Source: Ganoderma boninense
Lineage: Eukaryota > Basidiomycota > Agaricomycetes > Polyporales > Polyporaceae
NCBI GenBank assembly: GCA_002900995.3
Contig: CM035314.1
Span: 1,085,252-1,149,251, forward strand
DNA: 64,000 nt
Reading direction: 5' to 3'
A program made the position numbers and the translations under genes. Each line of letters opens with the position of its first letter. The first letter of the stretch is position 1. A model generated the notes under the pieces. It was not told the DNA's origin. It searched no databases and worked only from the letters and a program-made list of their open reading frames with translations. Shown piece after piece: positions 10,566-21,790 of the stretch.

Positions 10566-11988
10566 ATGTCCCTCCGAATCACTCTCCTGCAACCCTTCAG
10601 GCGGGTAGGTGTGGCGTTCGTTGCCGCTGTTGGACGGCTGGACAAGTCGTTAGCCCCAAGCGATACAATCAACCGTTTACGACTGTACAACTTCACCTTC
10701 TCCGACTCGGCCTACCTGTTCCACATCTCCCTCGCAACGTTCTGGCTGTACATCATGGAGGCCCCGTTTCTGTTCAAGCTAATGATACCCACATTGTACA
10801 CCGTCGCGCTCCTCATACCCTTCACGTCCCAATTCTTCCTGCCTGCGACTCCCATACTCCTCTACCTCCTCAGCTTCTTCTCCTCAAAATACATCCCCAA
10901 GGAATACCGGCCGACGCCATCCGTTGTCCTGCTTCCCACACTGGAGTCCGTCCTGTACGGTGCGAATGTTTCCGATATCCTGACCCGCTTCACACACCCC
11001 ATCCTCGACATCCTCGCATGGGTCCCGTACGGAGTCGGTCATTACGTCATTCCCTTCATCGTAGCGGCGTTCCTCTGGCTCTTTCCGTCCCAAGGAGTCC
11101 CTCCACTACTGGTCTCGCGCATTCGGCTTCATGAACCTGACCGGCGTGCTCATCCAGCTTGTCTTTCCTTGCGCCGCACCGTGGTATGAGCTCATCTATG
11201 GCCTCACCCCCGCCGACTACTCTATTCGCGGCTCTCCCGGCGGCCTCGCACGGATCGACCGGCTCTTCCACTCGAACGGATACACGGCCGCGTTCTCAAA
11301 TTCCCCGCTCGTCTTCGGCGCGTTCCCTTCGCTCCATGCGGCGTCGGCGACGATGGAGGCGCTCTTCATGTCGCACTTCTTCCCCCAGACCACCAAGTAC
11401 GTCTTCGCGTACGCCGCCGTCCTCTACTGGGCGACGATGTACCTCACGCACCACTACCTCGTCGACGTCGTCGGCGGCTCCTGCCTCGCCGTCGCGTTCT
11501 TCTACCTCATGATGCCCGAGGAGCTCAAGAGCCCCACCGCGGCGACCTCGCCGCCCGGCGGGCTCGGCGCGGCCTCGTACCGGTCCAAGTACGAGATCTA
11601 CGACCTCGAGGAGCCGCGCGGGCGCGGGCACCGGCGTGGCGGGCGCAGTAACGGCGGGCTGATGCGCGACGCGGAGGCGTTCGAGCTCGAGGGCCTCTCG
11701 GACGCCGAGTCCGAGTCCGAGATGGACATCACGTTCCGCTCGCCCGTCGTGCCCGACAGCACGCCCGCGTCCGCTGTGCCGCTCGTCAAGAACGGCGGCG
11801 GCGGCGGGCGCGCGTCGCCGACGAAGAAGAGCCACAGGCACACGGCCAGCATCGCGAGCCTCATCCGCGCCGAGGAGAGGGGCGAGGAGGGGTGGAGCCC
11901 GATCGGGGGCTCGTTTGCGTTCCCGCCGACGCCCACGAGGCCGCAGACGTTCGAGGACGGGAGGGGGGCGGGCGCGAGGGCGACATGA
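10566..11988 (+). CDS. AUR1: Inositol phosphorylceramide synthase catalytic subunit (apparent 1-nt frameshift)
   Basis: PAP2-superfamily enzyme that transfers phosphoinositol from phosphatidylinositol to ceramide in the Golgi, the target of aureobasidin A. It appears intronless. The first part runs in one frame to about 11100, with several membrane helices, TPSVVLLPTLESVLYG and SDILTRFTHPILDILAW. The second part, from 11101, contains GFMNLTGVLIQLVFPCA, SPGGLARIDRLF, the catalytic PSLHAASATMEALF and LTHHYLVDVVGGS. Family members are continuous across this point. Counting one C fewer in the CCC run at 11099-11101 would make the frame continuous, giving about 473 aa. The gene is probably essential, so a base-call error or an unexpressed allele is more likely than true loss. 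The C-terminal 150 residues are hydrophilic, and the frame ends at 11988. Confidence 0.9.
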
Positions 11989-12630
11989 GGCTCGTGGAGG
12001 GGTGACTGGGACCGGTGATCGGTGAGAGTGCCAGAAGGAGTGGGTGTCTCGGTCTGGTGCGGGACGCGCTGGCTTTTGCACCGTTCCGTTGCACTGCTTG
12101 GGTTAGATTCCATGTCACACTGCTACTTTACTTATTGAACTCTGGGTGTTGAACACACGTAGGTTAGTAGGTATCTAATGGGACTTCCGAAGGCCGCAAA
12201 ACCGGTAGCTTTCCGTTCTCAACGTAGTGCTTGAAGATGATGCATGTGTGGGAGGTTCTTGTTCCTGCTACCGCTCAAATATGAGTCATGAGCTCTAAGG
12301 TGAGAATCTCTGTTTAACCACACCTCTTCTTCCGACAATCGGCTGATACGTTTGTCTAGGTATGCATTGAAACGAGAGCCGCCCCGTGACCTCTGGAACT
12401 CCCTTGACTCATCAACTTGGTGAATTCCGAATTCGCAAGCAATCCCTCCATTCCGCAGTCCGACCGTCTCTCACTGGCGAGCACCCTGTGACCGCACCTG
12501 TGTCCATGCTCTGGAGCACGAACTTCGAAGCTTAAAGGCGGCGAGGTGATGTCGTGGTGCTGCAGAGGCCTTCGCGATTTCCCTCCGCCTCCGTCTCAAG
12601 CCTCAGGCTCTGCTCGCGTACTCTAACCTC
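11989..12630. other. Intergenic region
   Basis: About 640 bp between AUR1 and the methyltransferase gene. The minus-strand open frames entering this region are antisense shadows of the GC-rich AUR1 3' end. No gene is seen. Confidence 0.5.
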
Positions 12631-13487
12631 ATGAGACTCGCCGCGACCTTTGGACACTTCGAGTTCCTCAAAATTGCTATCAGTGCGGCCCTTGTGCCCA
12701 CCCTCATCGCGATTTTGAAGAACCCGCTCCTCATTTTCCGGCCGTATGAGGTCTCGCACATCTTCATGGCGCATGCGTGGACGAGGCTTGGAGACGAGAC
12801 GGACCGCGACAGTCGGCCCGTCAAGGAAGGCCTCCTCACAGGTAATTGCAACGGCGTCGTCCTCGACGTTGGGGCTGGTAAGCACGTCCCAAAAAGCCAC
12901 CTCTACGCTCTTCGACCCGGACCAGACCTCATTGCACTCCCATCTCTGCAGGTCGCGGACACTCTGCGCTCTACCTTGACCCCACTAAGGTCGTGAAGTA
13001 CGTCGCGCTCGAGCCCAACGTCCTGATGCACGCGCAAATCCGCGCTAGCGCCGCGAAGAAGGGCTTCACGGAGGGCGCGGGGACGTTCCTCATCCTGCCG
13101 TACGGCGCGGAGCAAGCGGCGCTGGTCATGTCGGCCCTCGGCGGCGCGCACGCGGCGGACACGCTGGTGTTCATGCAGTCGCTGTGCTCGGTCCCGGACC
13201 CCGAGGCGACGCTGCACGGGCTCGTGGACGAGGTGCTGAAGCCGGGCGGGACGATGGTGTTCTACGAGCACGTGCTGAGCCCGCGCGCGGACGTCGCGTG
13301 GTGGCAGCGGTTCTGGGCACCGATGTGGATGTTTGTGATGGATGGGTGCCGGATGGACCGCCCGACGCACCTGTGGATCGAGAGGATGGACGTGTGGGCG
13401 GAGGGGAGCGTGTGGAGCAAGGCGGACGAGCCGGAGGAGTTCTTGTTTTGCCATCGGGTTGGGAGGTATGTGAAGAGGGCGAATTAG
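12631..13487 (+). CDS. METTL7-like SAM-dependent methyltransferase
   Basis: Class I methyltransferase of about 260 aa. Exons are 12631-12877 and 12952-13487; the phase-1 splice rebuilds the SAM-binding glycine loop VVLDVGAGRGHSALYL. Downstream are the acidic VALEPN strand, SLCSVPDPEATLHGLVDEVLKPGG and FYEHVLSP, which match the methyltransf_11/METTL7 pattern. The first 40 residues are rich in hydrophobic residues (AISAALVPTLIAILKNPLLIF), which suggests anchoring to the ER or lipid droplets as in METTL7 proteins. Mammalian relatives methylate thiols; the fungal substrate is not known. The chosen ATG gives this hydrophobic leader, but an additional upstream exon cannot be excluded. Confidence 0.8.
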
Positions 13488-15200
13488 TGTGGTGGGATTG
13501 CGGTTATTTGACCTGTGAGGTATTGATGGCTACAATTCGGATCAAACTTGGATTTGCTTGTTTGTGAGTCCTGGTCATCGCGATTGCTTTAGGGAGCGAC
13601 CGTTGAGTTATATGACCGTCCTCCCCCCACGCAACAAGGTCATTTATCGTCTGCCCTGGGAGACAAGACCGTTGACATGTAAAAGAAGAATAGAGTTCAG
13701 GACGTTGACGCCCGGATGGATGCATCAGGAGCACTTGTAAAGCTACTTGAGTTCATCCAGCATAAGTCGATGGATCCAACCCGCTCTCTCCGTAGAACCT
13801 TCTTGGTCTCATAGGCCACATCTTATTCTGTGTCCGACCTTACTTACCCGGTAGGCCCGCCCAAAACGCACGCGAGCGACACCCGACAGGCATTACCCGC
13901 GCGACTCAGATATGTCCCTCGGTGAACACCCTTTCCCTCCCGGTCAGCGCATACAGGCCCCTTGGTTTTCGGGTATGCAATCTGCAACTTTCCTAGGGCT
14001 GCGTAATCTGCGCGGCCCCGGGAACTAGGCGGGTATCGGACGCCACCAATTGTCTCGACTCAGCCCTTCAAAGCTTCAAACTTCAAGCTTCAGCGACTAC
14101 CAGTTAACGAAGTACCGCTGAAACCACTGGCCTCGCCGCGAGAAGGCCCGAGTGACGGCTTCCCCAGTCCGAAACGGCCTTCGTTTTTTGCTCTCACTGG
14201 GAACGTTGACTGAAACTGAATGGCACGGGGACCAGGTGAGTGGTAGGAACCCTGGAATCTCTTCTCTTCAGACCTCGATTGAAGTGCGCTAGGACGATTA
14301 CAGTGTACTCAAACGAAGTCGACATGTCCTCTCGCCGCTCAGTAGGATTCAATACCAAAAGCCCTCGGCATGTCTTCAAACTAGGCGACCGGCTAAAATC
14401 CGACGCTGGCATCTGTCTGTCATACGTCAGTCGATAGTCCACAAGAGCTGCAGGCAGTGCATTCCGCAAACAGTCCTGATTCCGGGCGTCGCGGTCGACA
14501 TAGTACCCGTGACAATCGGAGGACACTGGTAGCCCAAACTCGAGGAAGACGAGTAATTACTTAGATCCCCGGGCCCGCCAGTTGCCATCCATACCTTTGC
14601 GGGAAGTAGGGTTCAAAGTCTGGACTGGAGATCATAACTCGCAGCATCCGATCCAGGAGCAGGTGCTGCAGGACGCTTCCGCGGTAGCGGCATCTTGATA
14701 GGGTTTGTACCCAATTCGTAGTTTCGTACCATCTCATCTGAGTGATCTGGCGGGCGCCTCAATCTCGGGGTTGCTCACCGCTTGTTTCGCTTGGCAAGTT
14801 GGATCTTTCCTCAACACACCCGTTCCGAACCCAAGTCGTGCCCAACACCCCATGCGTTCGCCCGCTTTTTATCAATTCCATATGCATAGCCCCAGTAAGT
14901 CAGCGACTCACCCCTCGTACAAATACGCTGACTCCGATTCCTTGCAGCACCTCGTCGTCTGGTTCCTCCCACTTCTTGTCTATCCAATTGGGCTCGCTCG
15001 TGAAGCTTTCTCACCTTCCTGCATCGTGTTTTCTTGGCATTTCACTTCCCCGGCGCGAAAGACGACACCCGTTCATCTCGCAGTACGCTTGGCAACTGCT
15101 TAGCCTCGCACCGTTCCGTTCCCCACGCGTCCCTGGCAAGTCTCTCTTTCTCCTCCATGCCCGCACTTTCGTCGCACCCTTTCTCTTTCTGTTCACGACC
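13488..15200. other. Intergenic region containing repeat copy B
   Basis: About 1.7 kb with no convincing gene, apart from the repeat at 13607-13666. An open frame from 14742 reads into the first antiporter gene, but it looks like 5' leader: pyrimidine-rich and without family similarity. The last 80 bases before 15201 are strongly CT-rich, as often seen before fungal start codons. Confidence 0.5.
13607..13666 (-). repeat. Dispersed repeat, copy B
   Basis: Reverse-complement near-copy of the 8157-8217 segment, differing at only a few positions at the ends. The two copies are 5.4 kb apart in inverted orientation and flank the tRNA, tafazzin, AUR1 and METTL7-like genes. Confidence 0.7.
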
Positions 15201-17504
15201 ATGTCTACACCCACTTCGCCCATCGCCGCTCCTTCCAATTCTGCATCCGACATCGAGAAAGCTGACGATCACTCCCCAAGTAGGGTCATGACTGACCAGG
15301 AGCGCGGGTATGCCCGGATCCCGAACCTGGATGACGAAACGGGGACGCGAAGCTTATACCCGAGCCCTAGACAGGAATCCTCTCCAGTTCATACCGACGG
15401 CACAGGCTCTTATCCTGGTACGACGCCCCCACCTCACCACACACTCGGATATGAGGAGGCCTACGACCTCGCAGCAAGCAGCGCGCAGGAGTTCTGGGAT
15501 CGGCTGAGAGGCAAGGGGCGGAGATGGATCGGCTGGGGGGAGAGCGTCAAGAACATCGCTCTGTCTTCATGTGAGTGCCATTCGAGCTTCCGCGCGATAC
15601 TGTTGGCTGGAAATCGTGCACGGTGCAGGGCTCAATGTTCTGTTTATCGTCATCCCGTTCGCGTGGGTATCGTTTTGGGTGAAGGACCACAATGGCGAGC
15701 ATATATGGGGCGGAGACGTCACCTTCGTCTGTGAGTAATCCGCCCTCGTCCTCGGAGCGCGCAGAGCGTCTATTCAACAGAGCGCAGTATGCTTCCTCGC
15801 CATTATCCCGTTAGAGGGGATGTTTGACTGGGGAGGGGAGCAGATTGCGTTGTATCTCGGCAAAGATCTTGGTGACCTGGTTGTCGTCACTCTGAACAAG
15901 TAAGTGCCTTCCAGCCCGAGTGCGCGAAGCATTCGTCTTAACTTACCCTCCGGCAGTGCCGTGGAAGCAGTCTTGGCAATCGTGTTGCTCACGAAATGCG
16001 AGTGAGTGAAATCTAAGAAGACGAGAGGAGCATTGTTTCTGATTTTGCGTTAAGACTTCGTCTGCTTCAGGCGACCATCGCAGGTAAAATTTGGGGCATT
16101 TCTGGTGAAAGTCACAGCTATCATTGACGTCTCGCTAATCCAGGTGTTGTGATCCTTCATCTTCTCCTGATTCCTGGTGTTGCTTTCCTGGTCGGAGGCA
16201 CTGAGGTCCGCCACCAGGAGCTCCATCCGCACCATAGTGAGCTAAACCATTCGTTACTGATGATTGGGTACGTGCATCACTTAGTTTCACTTCGATATCC
16301 CTATACATCTTTATCTGGTGTAGTGTCCTTGCGATGCTCCTCCCGACCGCGTTCTTCGCTGCTCTCGACCGAGGAGCTGATGCTGTCGCTGAGAGCGGTG
16401 CTGCAGTTTCCACTGCGCTCGTGAACGACAACATTCGCTCCGAGATCCTCAAAATTAGTCGAGGCATCTCCATCATTTTGCTCATCGTGTACGTCGACCT
16501 TTTTCCGTGTCGCGCGGGGCGTGCGCGACGCACCAGTGCTGACAAACGTTTGCCGCTTTAGCTACGTCTGCTCACGAGTGTACATGCACAATCCGCCGGG
16601 CGACAACAACGCGCTGACGGTCCCGCACGATGCGCCTGAAGAGCTTAAGCATGAAGAGCAGCATCTGCGCGAGGAGAAGCCGCTCACGAACCCGTGGGCA
16701 TGCATGATCCTCCTTGGCGTCACCGTCGCCATCATGGCGGTCACTGCTGAAATGGTGAGTGCACCACCTCTCCTTATCGGTTCCGATCCACAACCTCATT
16801 GCTGCGGTACAGCTTGTCGAGAGCATCGAGTTCGTGCGCGAGTCGAGTGGTATCCGGGAGGAGTGGTTCGGGCTCATCCTCCTGCCGTTCGTGTCGTTCT
16901 CGGCCGACGGCGCCGTCGCGGTAATCTTCTTCTGCGAGGCGGTTTACGATCGCTTGACGAACAAGGAAGTGCACGTCCCATCCATGCTCGCGCGCGGGCG
17001 CGCGATCGATCTCTCCATCCAGTTCACGTTGTGGTGGATGCCGTTCCTCGTCCTCCTTGGATGGTGGACGGACAGGCCTATGCACCTCCTTTTCGGTACG
17101 TCGTGCCTCTCTCTTGGCTGCCAGCCAGTCCTGCTGACGTGCCCGCTGCAGACTACTTCGAGCTGGCGCTCCTCCTTGGTTCGTGCTTCCTCGTCAACTA
17201 CGTCACTGCGGATGCGAAGACGAACTGGGTGGAGGGCTTCATCATGGTCGCGTTCTACGTCATGATCGTGCGTGTTCAGCCTCCGCGGCCTGTTCCCCGC
17301 CTTGTCCTCCGTCCCTAACGATTCGTTGCACAGGCGCTCACCGCGTGGTTCTACCCGGGGCAACCTTCCGCCGAGCTCATGCTCGCGTGCAAGGAGACTG
17401 TTGCTGCGGCTGTCGCTGCTGACGGCTCTGAGGCGGCTTCGGAGCTGGCTGCCGAGGCTGGTCCCGAGCTCGTTGCGCGGGCATGGCACCGCCTCATGGC
17501 ATGA
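15201..17504 (+). CDS. CAX-superfamily cation/H+ antiporter, array copy 1
   Basis: Multi-helix cation/proton exchanger of about 569 aa related to vacuolar Ca2+/H+ antiporters (VCX1/CAX). Eleven exons: 15201-15570, 15629-15730, 15788-15899, 15957-16001, 16055-16083, 16144-16267, 16324-16488, 16562-16754, 16813-17095, 17152-17267 and 17334-17504. All are GT-AG, and the total is in frame. The first about 120 residues are hydrophilic, followed by about eleven hydrophobic segments. The first ion-binding repeat reads NNAVEAVLAIVLL (Glu198). The second reads GLILLPFVSFSADGAVAV (Asp412), where classical CAX proteins have GNAAEH. ITLWWMPFLVLLGWW-like and DYFELALLLG segments near the C-terminus are shared by all copies. 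Vacuolar location and the ion carried are inference. Confidence 0.88.
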
Positions 17505-18055
17505 GTGCGGCCTCGCTCTTCACCTGCTATCTTGGTTTGAACTGACGGACGGGGCCCCGGAGCGCCCCATGTATATACACACGCTCATCTAGGCTCATGT
17601 CTGCTGTATACTGCTATCCTCGCAGCACCCTCGTCATGTCTTCTGCATCGGTTATCCGCAGCATTTTGCCCTCGCACTTCGGACTCATGATATCCACATT
17701 TCCTTTCACATCCGCTCCTCATATCGCATGCTAGATGTATTTAGACCTGTATTTCCGCAATTCTCCATAATCCACGACTTACGTGACGACCATACTTGTT
17801 AGTCTGTGATCGGGTAACAACTTCATATCGTCCTGGTGAGTATTCGCGCGTTGGTAATCTTGCTCCGTCTGGGTCTACTCATGCAATTACTCGCTCGTAG
17901 ATTGCACGTGCTTTCCTGCTTGGAACCAAGCGCACAGATCCGACCCTCAGTCAGAGCCTATATGACTCCGGAACAAGGAGAAGCAAGGTTCCTGGTATTG
18001 CCCCTTCACAAGAGATAGCCCACGACCCTTATCAAAGAGCCTTCGAATAATTAAG
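17505..18055. other. Intergenic region
   Basis: About 550 bp after antiporter copy 1. No gene or clear repeat is recognised. Confidence 0.5.
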
Positions 18056-18290
18056 GTGCGTGTGTCGATGCCGTTTTCCCATCTTCATCAGCAAGTTCGC
18101 CAAAACGTGGCAATGGAGTGGCAATGGTTTGCCACGTGAATTTGAGGTTTGCAATGCATCAGAAAGTTTGCAATGCATCAAAATCCATTGCCATACATCA
18201 AATTCCCACTGGAATTCATCGCCACTCCAATGCAACGGTTTGGTCAAATGGCTGATGTTGTCGTTGTATTGACCGATACGTGTGCCATAC
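18056..18290. repeat. Fold-back (imperfect palindrome) element, MITE-like
   Basis: The two halves of this roughly 235-bp segment are imperfect reverse complements of each other. The left arm contains CATCAGCAAGTTCGCCAAAA and GTGGCAATGGAGTGGCAATG. The reverse complement of the right arm begins CATCAGCCATTTGACCAAAC, with TTGGAGTGGCGATG further on. By eye, arm identity is about 70-75%. Weaker similarity extends to the outer ends. Because of the symmetry, open frames on both strands encode similar peptides (HWSGD/QWSGN), which are not genes. It most resembles an old miniature inverted-repeat or fold-back element; no target duplication was identified. Confidence 0.65.
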
Positions 18291-18826
18291 AGCTAGGTCA
18301 GCCTCCATCTCAGTGTTGATTCAGTGTTCGATATTGTGCAACTGATATCCCATGGCAGGATGTCATTCCGTTCATGCACCACGCCAGTACAGCCTTTTCA
18401 TGGCACGACGAAGCACTTCTCTTCGGATCGTCAGACCGGGGATATTGCTTTCTACGGACGTCTTCCACCCACGAAAAACGGCACCTCCCCAGCCCTACCA
18501 AGTCGGTGCCGGTTTTGCCCTTAGGACCCGTCAGTGTGCTCTACATATTAACGTGATCCTGGTAATGATTTATTTATTGGAACCAGAGTACTGCAGCTGC
18601 TCGTTATGGGACCCATGCGGCACCCTTGCGTGTCTGGTCCACCTTGCCTATGCCCTCCATGTTCGTGTGCCCTATAACTTCACGGACAGCTTCGAGTCGT
18701 TGCTGCAACCATCCTCTCACCTACCACTCTCGAGCTGCAGGGCTACTTCAAGGGGAAAGTCTCATAGACAGTGCCCATCTTCCACTTGTCTGCCTCCTCT
18801 CCGCATTCTGGCTGTTGCCCCTCCCC
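18291..18826. other. Intergenic region upstream of antiporter copy 2
   Basis: About 540 bp. An in-frame ATG at 18626 would lengthen copy 2 at its N-terminus, but the added sequence has no similarity to copies 1 or 3. Confidence 0.4.
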
Positions 18827-21069
18827 ATGGCGCGACTCTTAGACTTGCTCAGGATTGTGGGAGACAGGCTTAAGTCTACGTTGGCGGATTTCAGGAATAT
18901 TTGGGAACGTTATTGTGAGCCTTCGTATCATACAATATTGCCGTTCATCCACCAACGCACCATCCCCGGACCCAGGGTTGTACCTCGTCGTCCTCGTCAT
19001 CTCACTCGCTCTTGCATGGTCTGCGCACTTCAATATTGAGGTGTTCGGTCACGGCGCTACGTTCTTTTGTGAGTGCACTCCATTCGTGCACATCGCCCAA
19101 ATTATATATGACTGACAATTTTGCAGTGTGCTTCATTGCGATGGTGTTCCTGCAGAAGATGTTTGACTGGGGCGGCGAGCAGCTGGGAACACACATAGTG
19201 CGGGGAGGCAAACCGAAGTCTGAGCAACGCAAGGATTTGAAGGATCTCCTGGTTATCACCATGAGCAAGTGCGTCACCCACCCGTTCACTCTGATTGTTA
19301 TCGTGACGGAGCTTCATTCGACTTTCAGCGCGATAGAAGCTACTCTTGCTATCATTCTACTGTTCAAGTGCCAGTGCGTACCCGCATTCGAACCCTGTCT
19401 AGGCTTGATAACTAAGATTCCATCGTGTAGACTGCGGCTTCTCCAGTCCACAATTATCGGTGAGATAGGAGCACCTTCCTAAATCGTTACTGGTATTTCT
19501 GATTTCGCCAAACTAGGTGTACTGCTTCTACACATGCTCCTCATACCCGGCACCGCCTTTTTCTATCAAGGCCTACACACCTACGAGCAGAAGCTTCATC
19601 CGCTCCACTCTAGTCTGAACCACTCGCTGTTGATGATCGGGTTTGTTCTTCCCTCCACGCTGGATTTTGAGGGCTGGGTGGCTTCCAGTAACACCGATTA
19701 TCGACAGTGTACTCGCAATTGCGGTTCCTACGGTATTCTTCGCCGCCCTCGACCGTAGTACCGTCATATCGGGAAGTGGCGCTGCGTCGGGTCTTCCAGG
19801 AGCCTTCGTACCACTCGTGAGCGATGGTGTGAGACGAGACATCCTCCGGATGAGCCGAGGAATCTCAATCGTGCTTCTCGTGATGTACGTAGACCCTATT
19901 TTGAATAGGTGCCGCGCCTAACCTATAACTCTCGAGCAGTTATATAGCATCTCGTGTATGGCGCCACAGCGGGCCGGCCGAAGACAACAGCTCGGATATC
20001 GATTCTCAGCTGCAATGCGGCTGCCAGTGTCAATGTAATCGTCGCAATGCAGCGCAGGAGAACAAGCAGCCTACTCCAGAGAATACCGCGGCGAATGAGG
20101 AAGAGGACCTACATCACTGGTCCACTTACATCTTGACTTTGGTCATCGCGGTCGGATTGATGGGTGCGACGGCCGAATTTGTAAGTGTGTTCAGGATGTC
20201 TCTACGCGTCTGTTCATGAGCGCTTACGGGATTGTGCAGCTGGTTTCGAGCACAGAAGCCATCCTGGTTGTCACCAGCATCCAGACAGAGTGCGTGGATT
20301 TCATGCCGGGTGCATGTTGGCAGTGCCCGCTGACTGACTTCGTCATAGATGGCTCGGCCTTATCTTGTTGCCTTTCGTGTCGTTCTCCGCGGACGGGGCG
20401 AATGTGGTGGTAGAAACCTCGGTCGCCATCATCAGATACTGCTGTGAAGCTACTGACACGAAAAACACCAAGAACGCGCCGGCAATAATCGAGTCTGCAG
20501 ACGCGACGGAGCGTCGAAACCAGCCGAAGTTTGCCATGTGGAACAACCCCCTGCTGACCTCCGAATTCGCACACGGACGGCCGATTGAAATGAGCATCCA
20601 GTTCACCCTCTGTTGGACGCCGCTGCTTGTGCTTTTTGGATGGTGGTTCGACAAGCCGATGCACCTACTCTTTGGTGAGTTCCATGGAGTTCCATGTCAG
20701 TTATCTCCACGAGGATTCGGATGAGCTCATCTGCGACCTGCCTGCTCTTTTAGACTACTTCGAAGTCGGAATGCTCCTCGGAGCCTGCCTACTGGTGAAT
20801 TATGTCACCATCGATGCAAAGACGAATTTGTCCGAAGGCCTTACGATGATTTCTTTCTACGTGATGATTGTACGGCGCCGTTTCGTTCCTGCACGGCTGG
20901 CAGGGTCCAGCGCTTCTGGGCTGACAAGCACATATTTTGGCAGGCAACCGCGGCGTGGTGGTACCCTGGGCAACCGCAAGTCGCAGACTTCTTGAGCTGC
21001 CCGTCCAGTGTTGCGTCCGCGATAGCCAACGGCGTCGAGGGCTCCGGCAGCAATCTTGCCCGTTTCTGA
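18827..21069 (+). CDS. CAX-superfamily cation/H+ antiporter, array copy 2
   Basis: Antiporter paralogue of about 518 aa. Twelve exons: 18827-18914, 18976-19068, 19127-19268, 19329-19373, 19431-19459, 19517-19640, 19708-19884, 19940-20180, 20240-20289, 20349-20674, 20754-20869 and 20944-21069. All phases agree and no stop interrupts the product. Exon sizes 45, 29, 124 and 116 nt match copy 1 exactly, showing common descent. The N-terminus is short, with only about 29 residues before the first helix. Ion-binding repeats read SNAIEATLAIILL (Glu111) and GLILLPFVSFSADGANVV (Asp345). A cytosolic loop contains a cysteine-rich CGCQCQCN motif. The start is uncertain because an in-frame ATG lies at 18626. 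The ion specificity is unknown. Confidence 0.85.
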
Positions 21070-21429
21070 ACACGTCAGATACTAATAGTATGACAGAAGA
21101 GCAAGTTAGCTTTCGCGCCCTTCTACCACATATCAATATGTCTGGACGAGCCGCCGGTCGAGGCTCTATATCATGGGTTGTAGAATTTCATTGAGTTGCG
21201 TTCGGGACACTCCATAGCTCGACGCTCGCTAGGTTACCCTCTGACTCTGGTAGGAGTTCAAGCCCTCATGTAGCTCTTGCGTTTGACCTTCGAATACTGT
21301 CCTCGAGAGTCTCCTCTCCTGCCGCTAACTAACTGCGAGTGGATTTCATCTAGGCGTCGTCCTCAGAAACAGTCTTACCTTGTTCCAAACGCAGGGAAGA
21401 TCTGTGAGCACCTCAGACCTCATGCGTTC
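21070..21429. other. Intergenic region after antiporter copy 2
   Basis: About 360 bp. The part after 21280 may be the badly decayed 5' continuation of the neighbouring antiporter relic, but I cannot align it with confidence. Confidence 0.35.
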
Positions 21430-21790
21430 CCCTCCGGCGTGCTCGAACTCGCGCATGGGCGGCCTTCACCATCTGATGGACGCCGTTCCTCGTTCTGCTT
21501 GGCTAGTATACCGCACGCCCCATGCACCTCAGGCTCAGCTTTTGGGATTCCTGTGTGCATTGATGCGTGTTGCCCATCGCTGATGACCCGGCGACAAGTC
21601 CTTCAAGGTAGGGATGCGGTTCAGCGTATGGTTCTTGCATAAACTTCTACATGACACCTGACGATGAATGATTCTCAAACACAAGGACATCCAAAGGCGA
21701 TGGTGGCGAAGTTCTACCCAGTGAGCCACAGGTCGCGATCGCTTTCATGCTGAGTTCAGGTTCCAGGATCCGTTGCCGAAGGAGTTGTCT
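21430..21790 (+). pseudogene. Decayed antiporter gene fragment (fourth CAX-like copy)
   Basis: This stretch aligns in order with the 3' exons of the neighbouring antiporter genes. CTCGCGCATGGGCGGCC and GCCGTTCCTCGTTCTGCTTGG correspond to the EFAHGRP and PFLVLLGWW coding parts of copy 3. Then comes CCCCATGCACCTC (PMHLLF). Near 21715-21770, TTCTACCCA, AGCCACAGGTCGCG and TTCATGCTGA correspond to the WYPGQPQVAFML part of the last exon. About 20 bases are missing after GGGCGGCC, and stops interrupt every frame. It is a relic of an additional copy between copies 2 and 3. Confidence 0.7.

Noticed and set aside
11296..12081. 261-codon minus-strand open frame
   Set aside because: Antisense shadow of the GC-rich AUR1 3' coding region; Arg/Pro-biased and without any domain.
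14742..15200. In-frame N-terminal extension of antiporter copy 1
   Set aside because: CT-rich leader-like sequence with no counterpart in the other copies; the ATG at 15201 is preferred.
18060..18272. Short open frames on both strands with similar peptides
   Set aside because: Explained by the palindromic element, not by genes.
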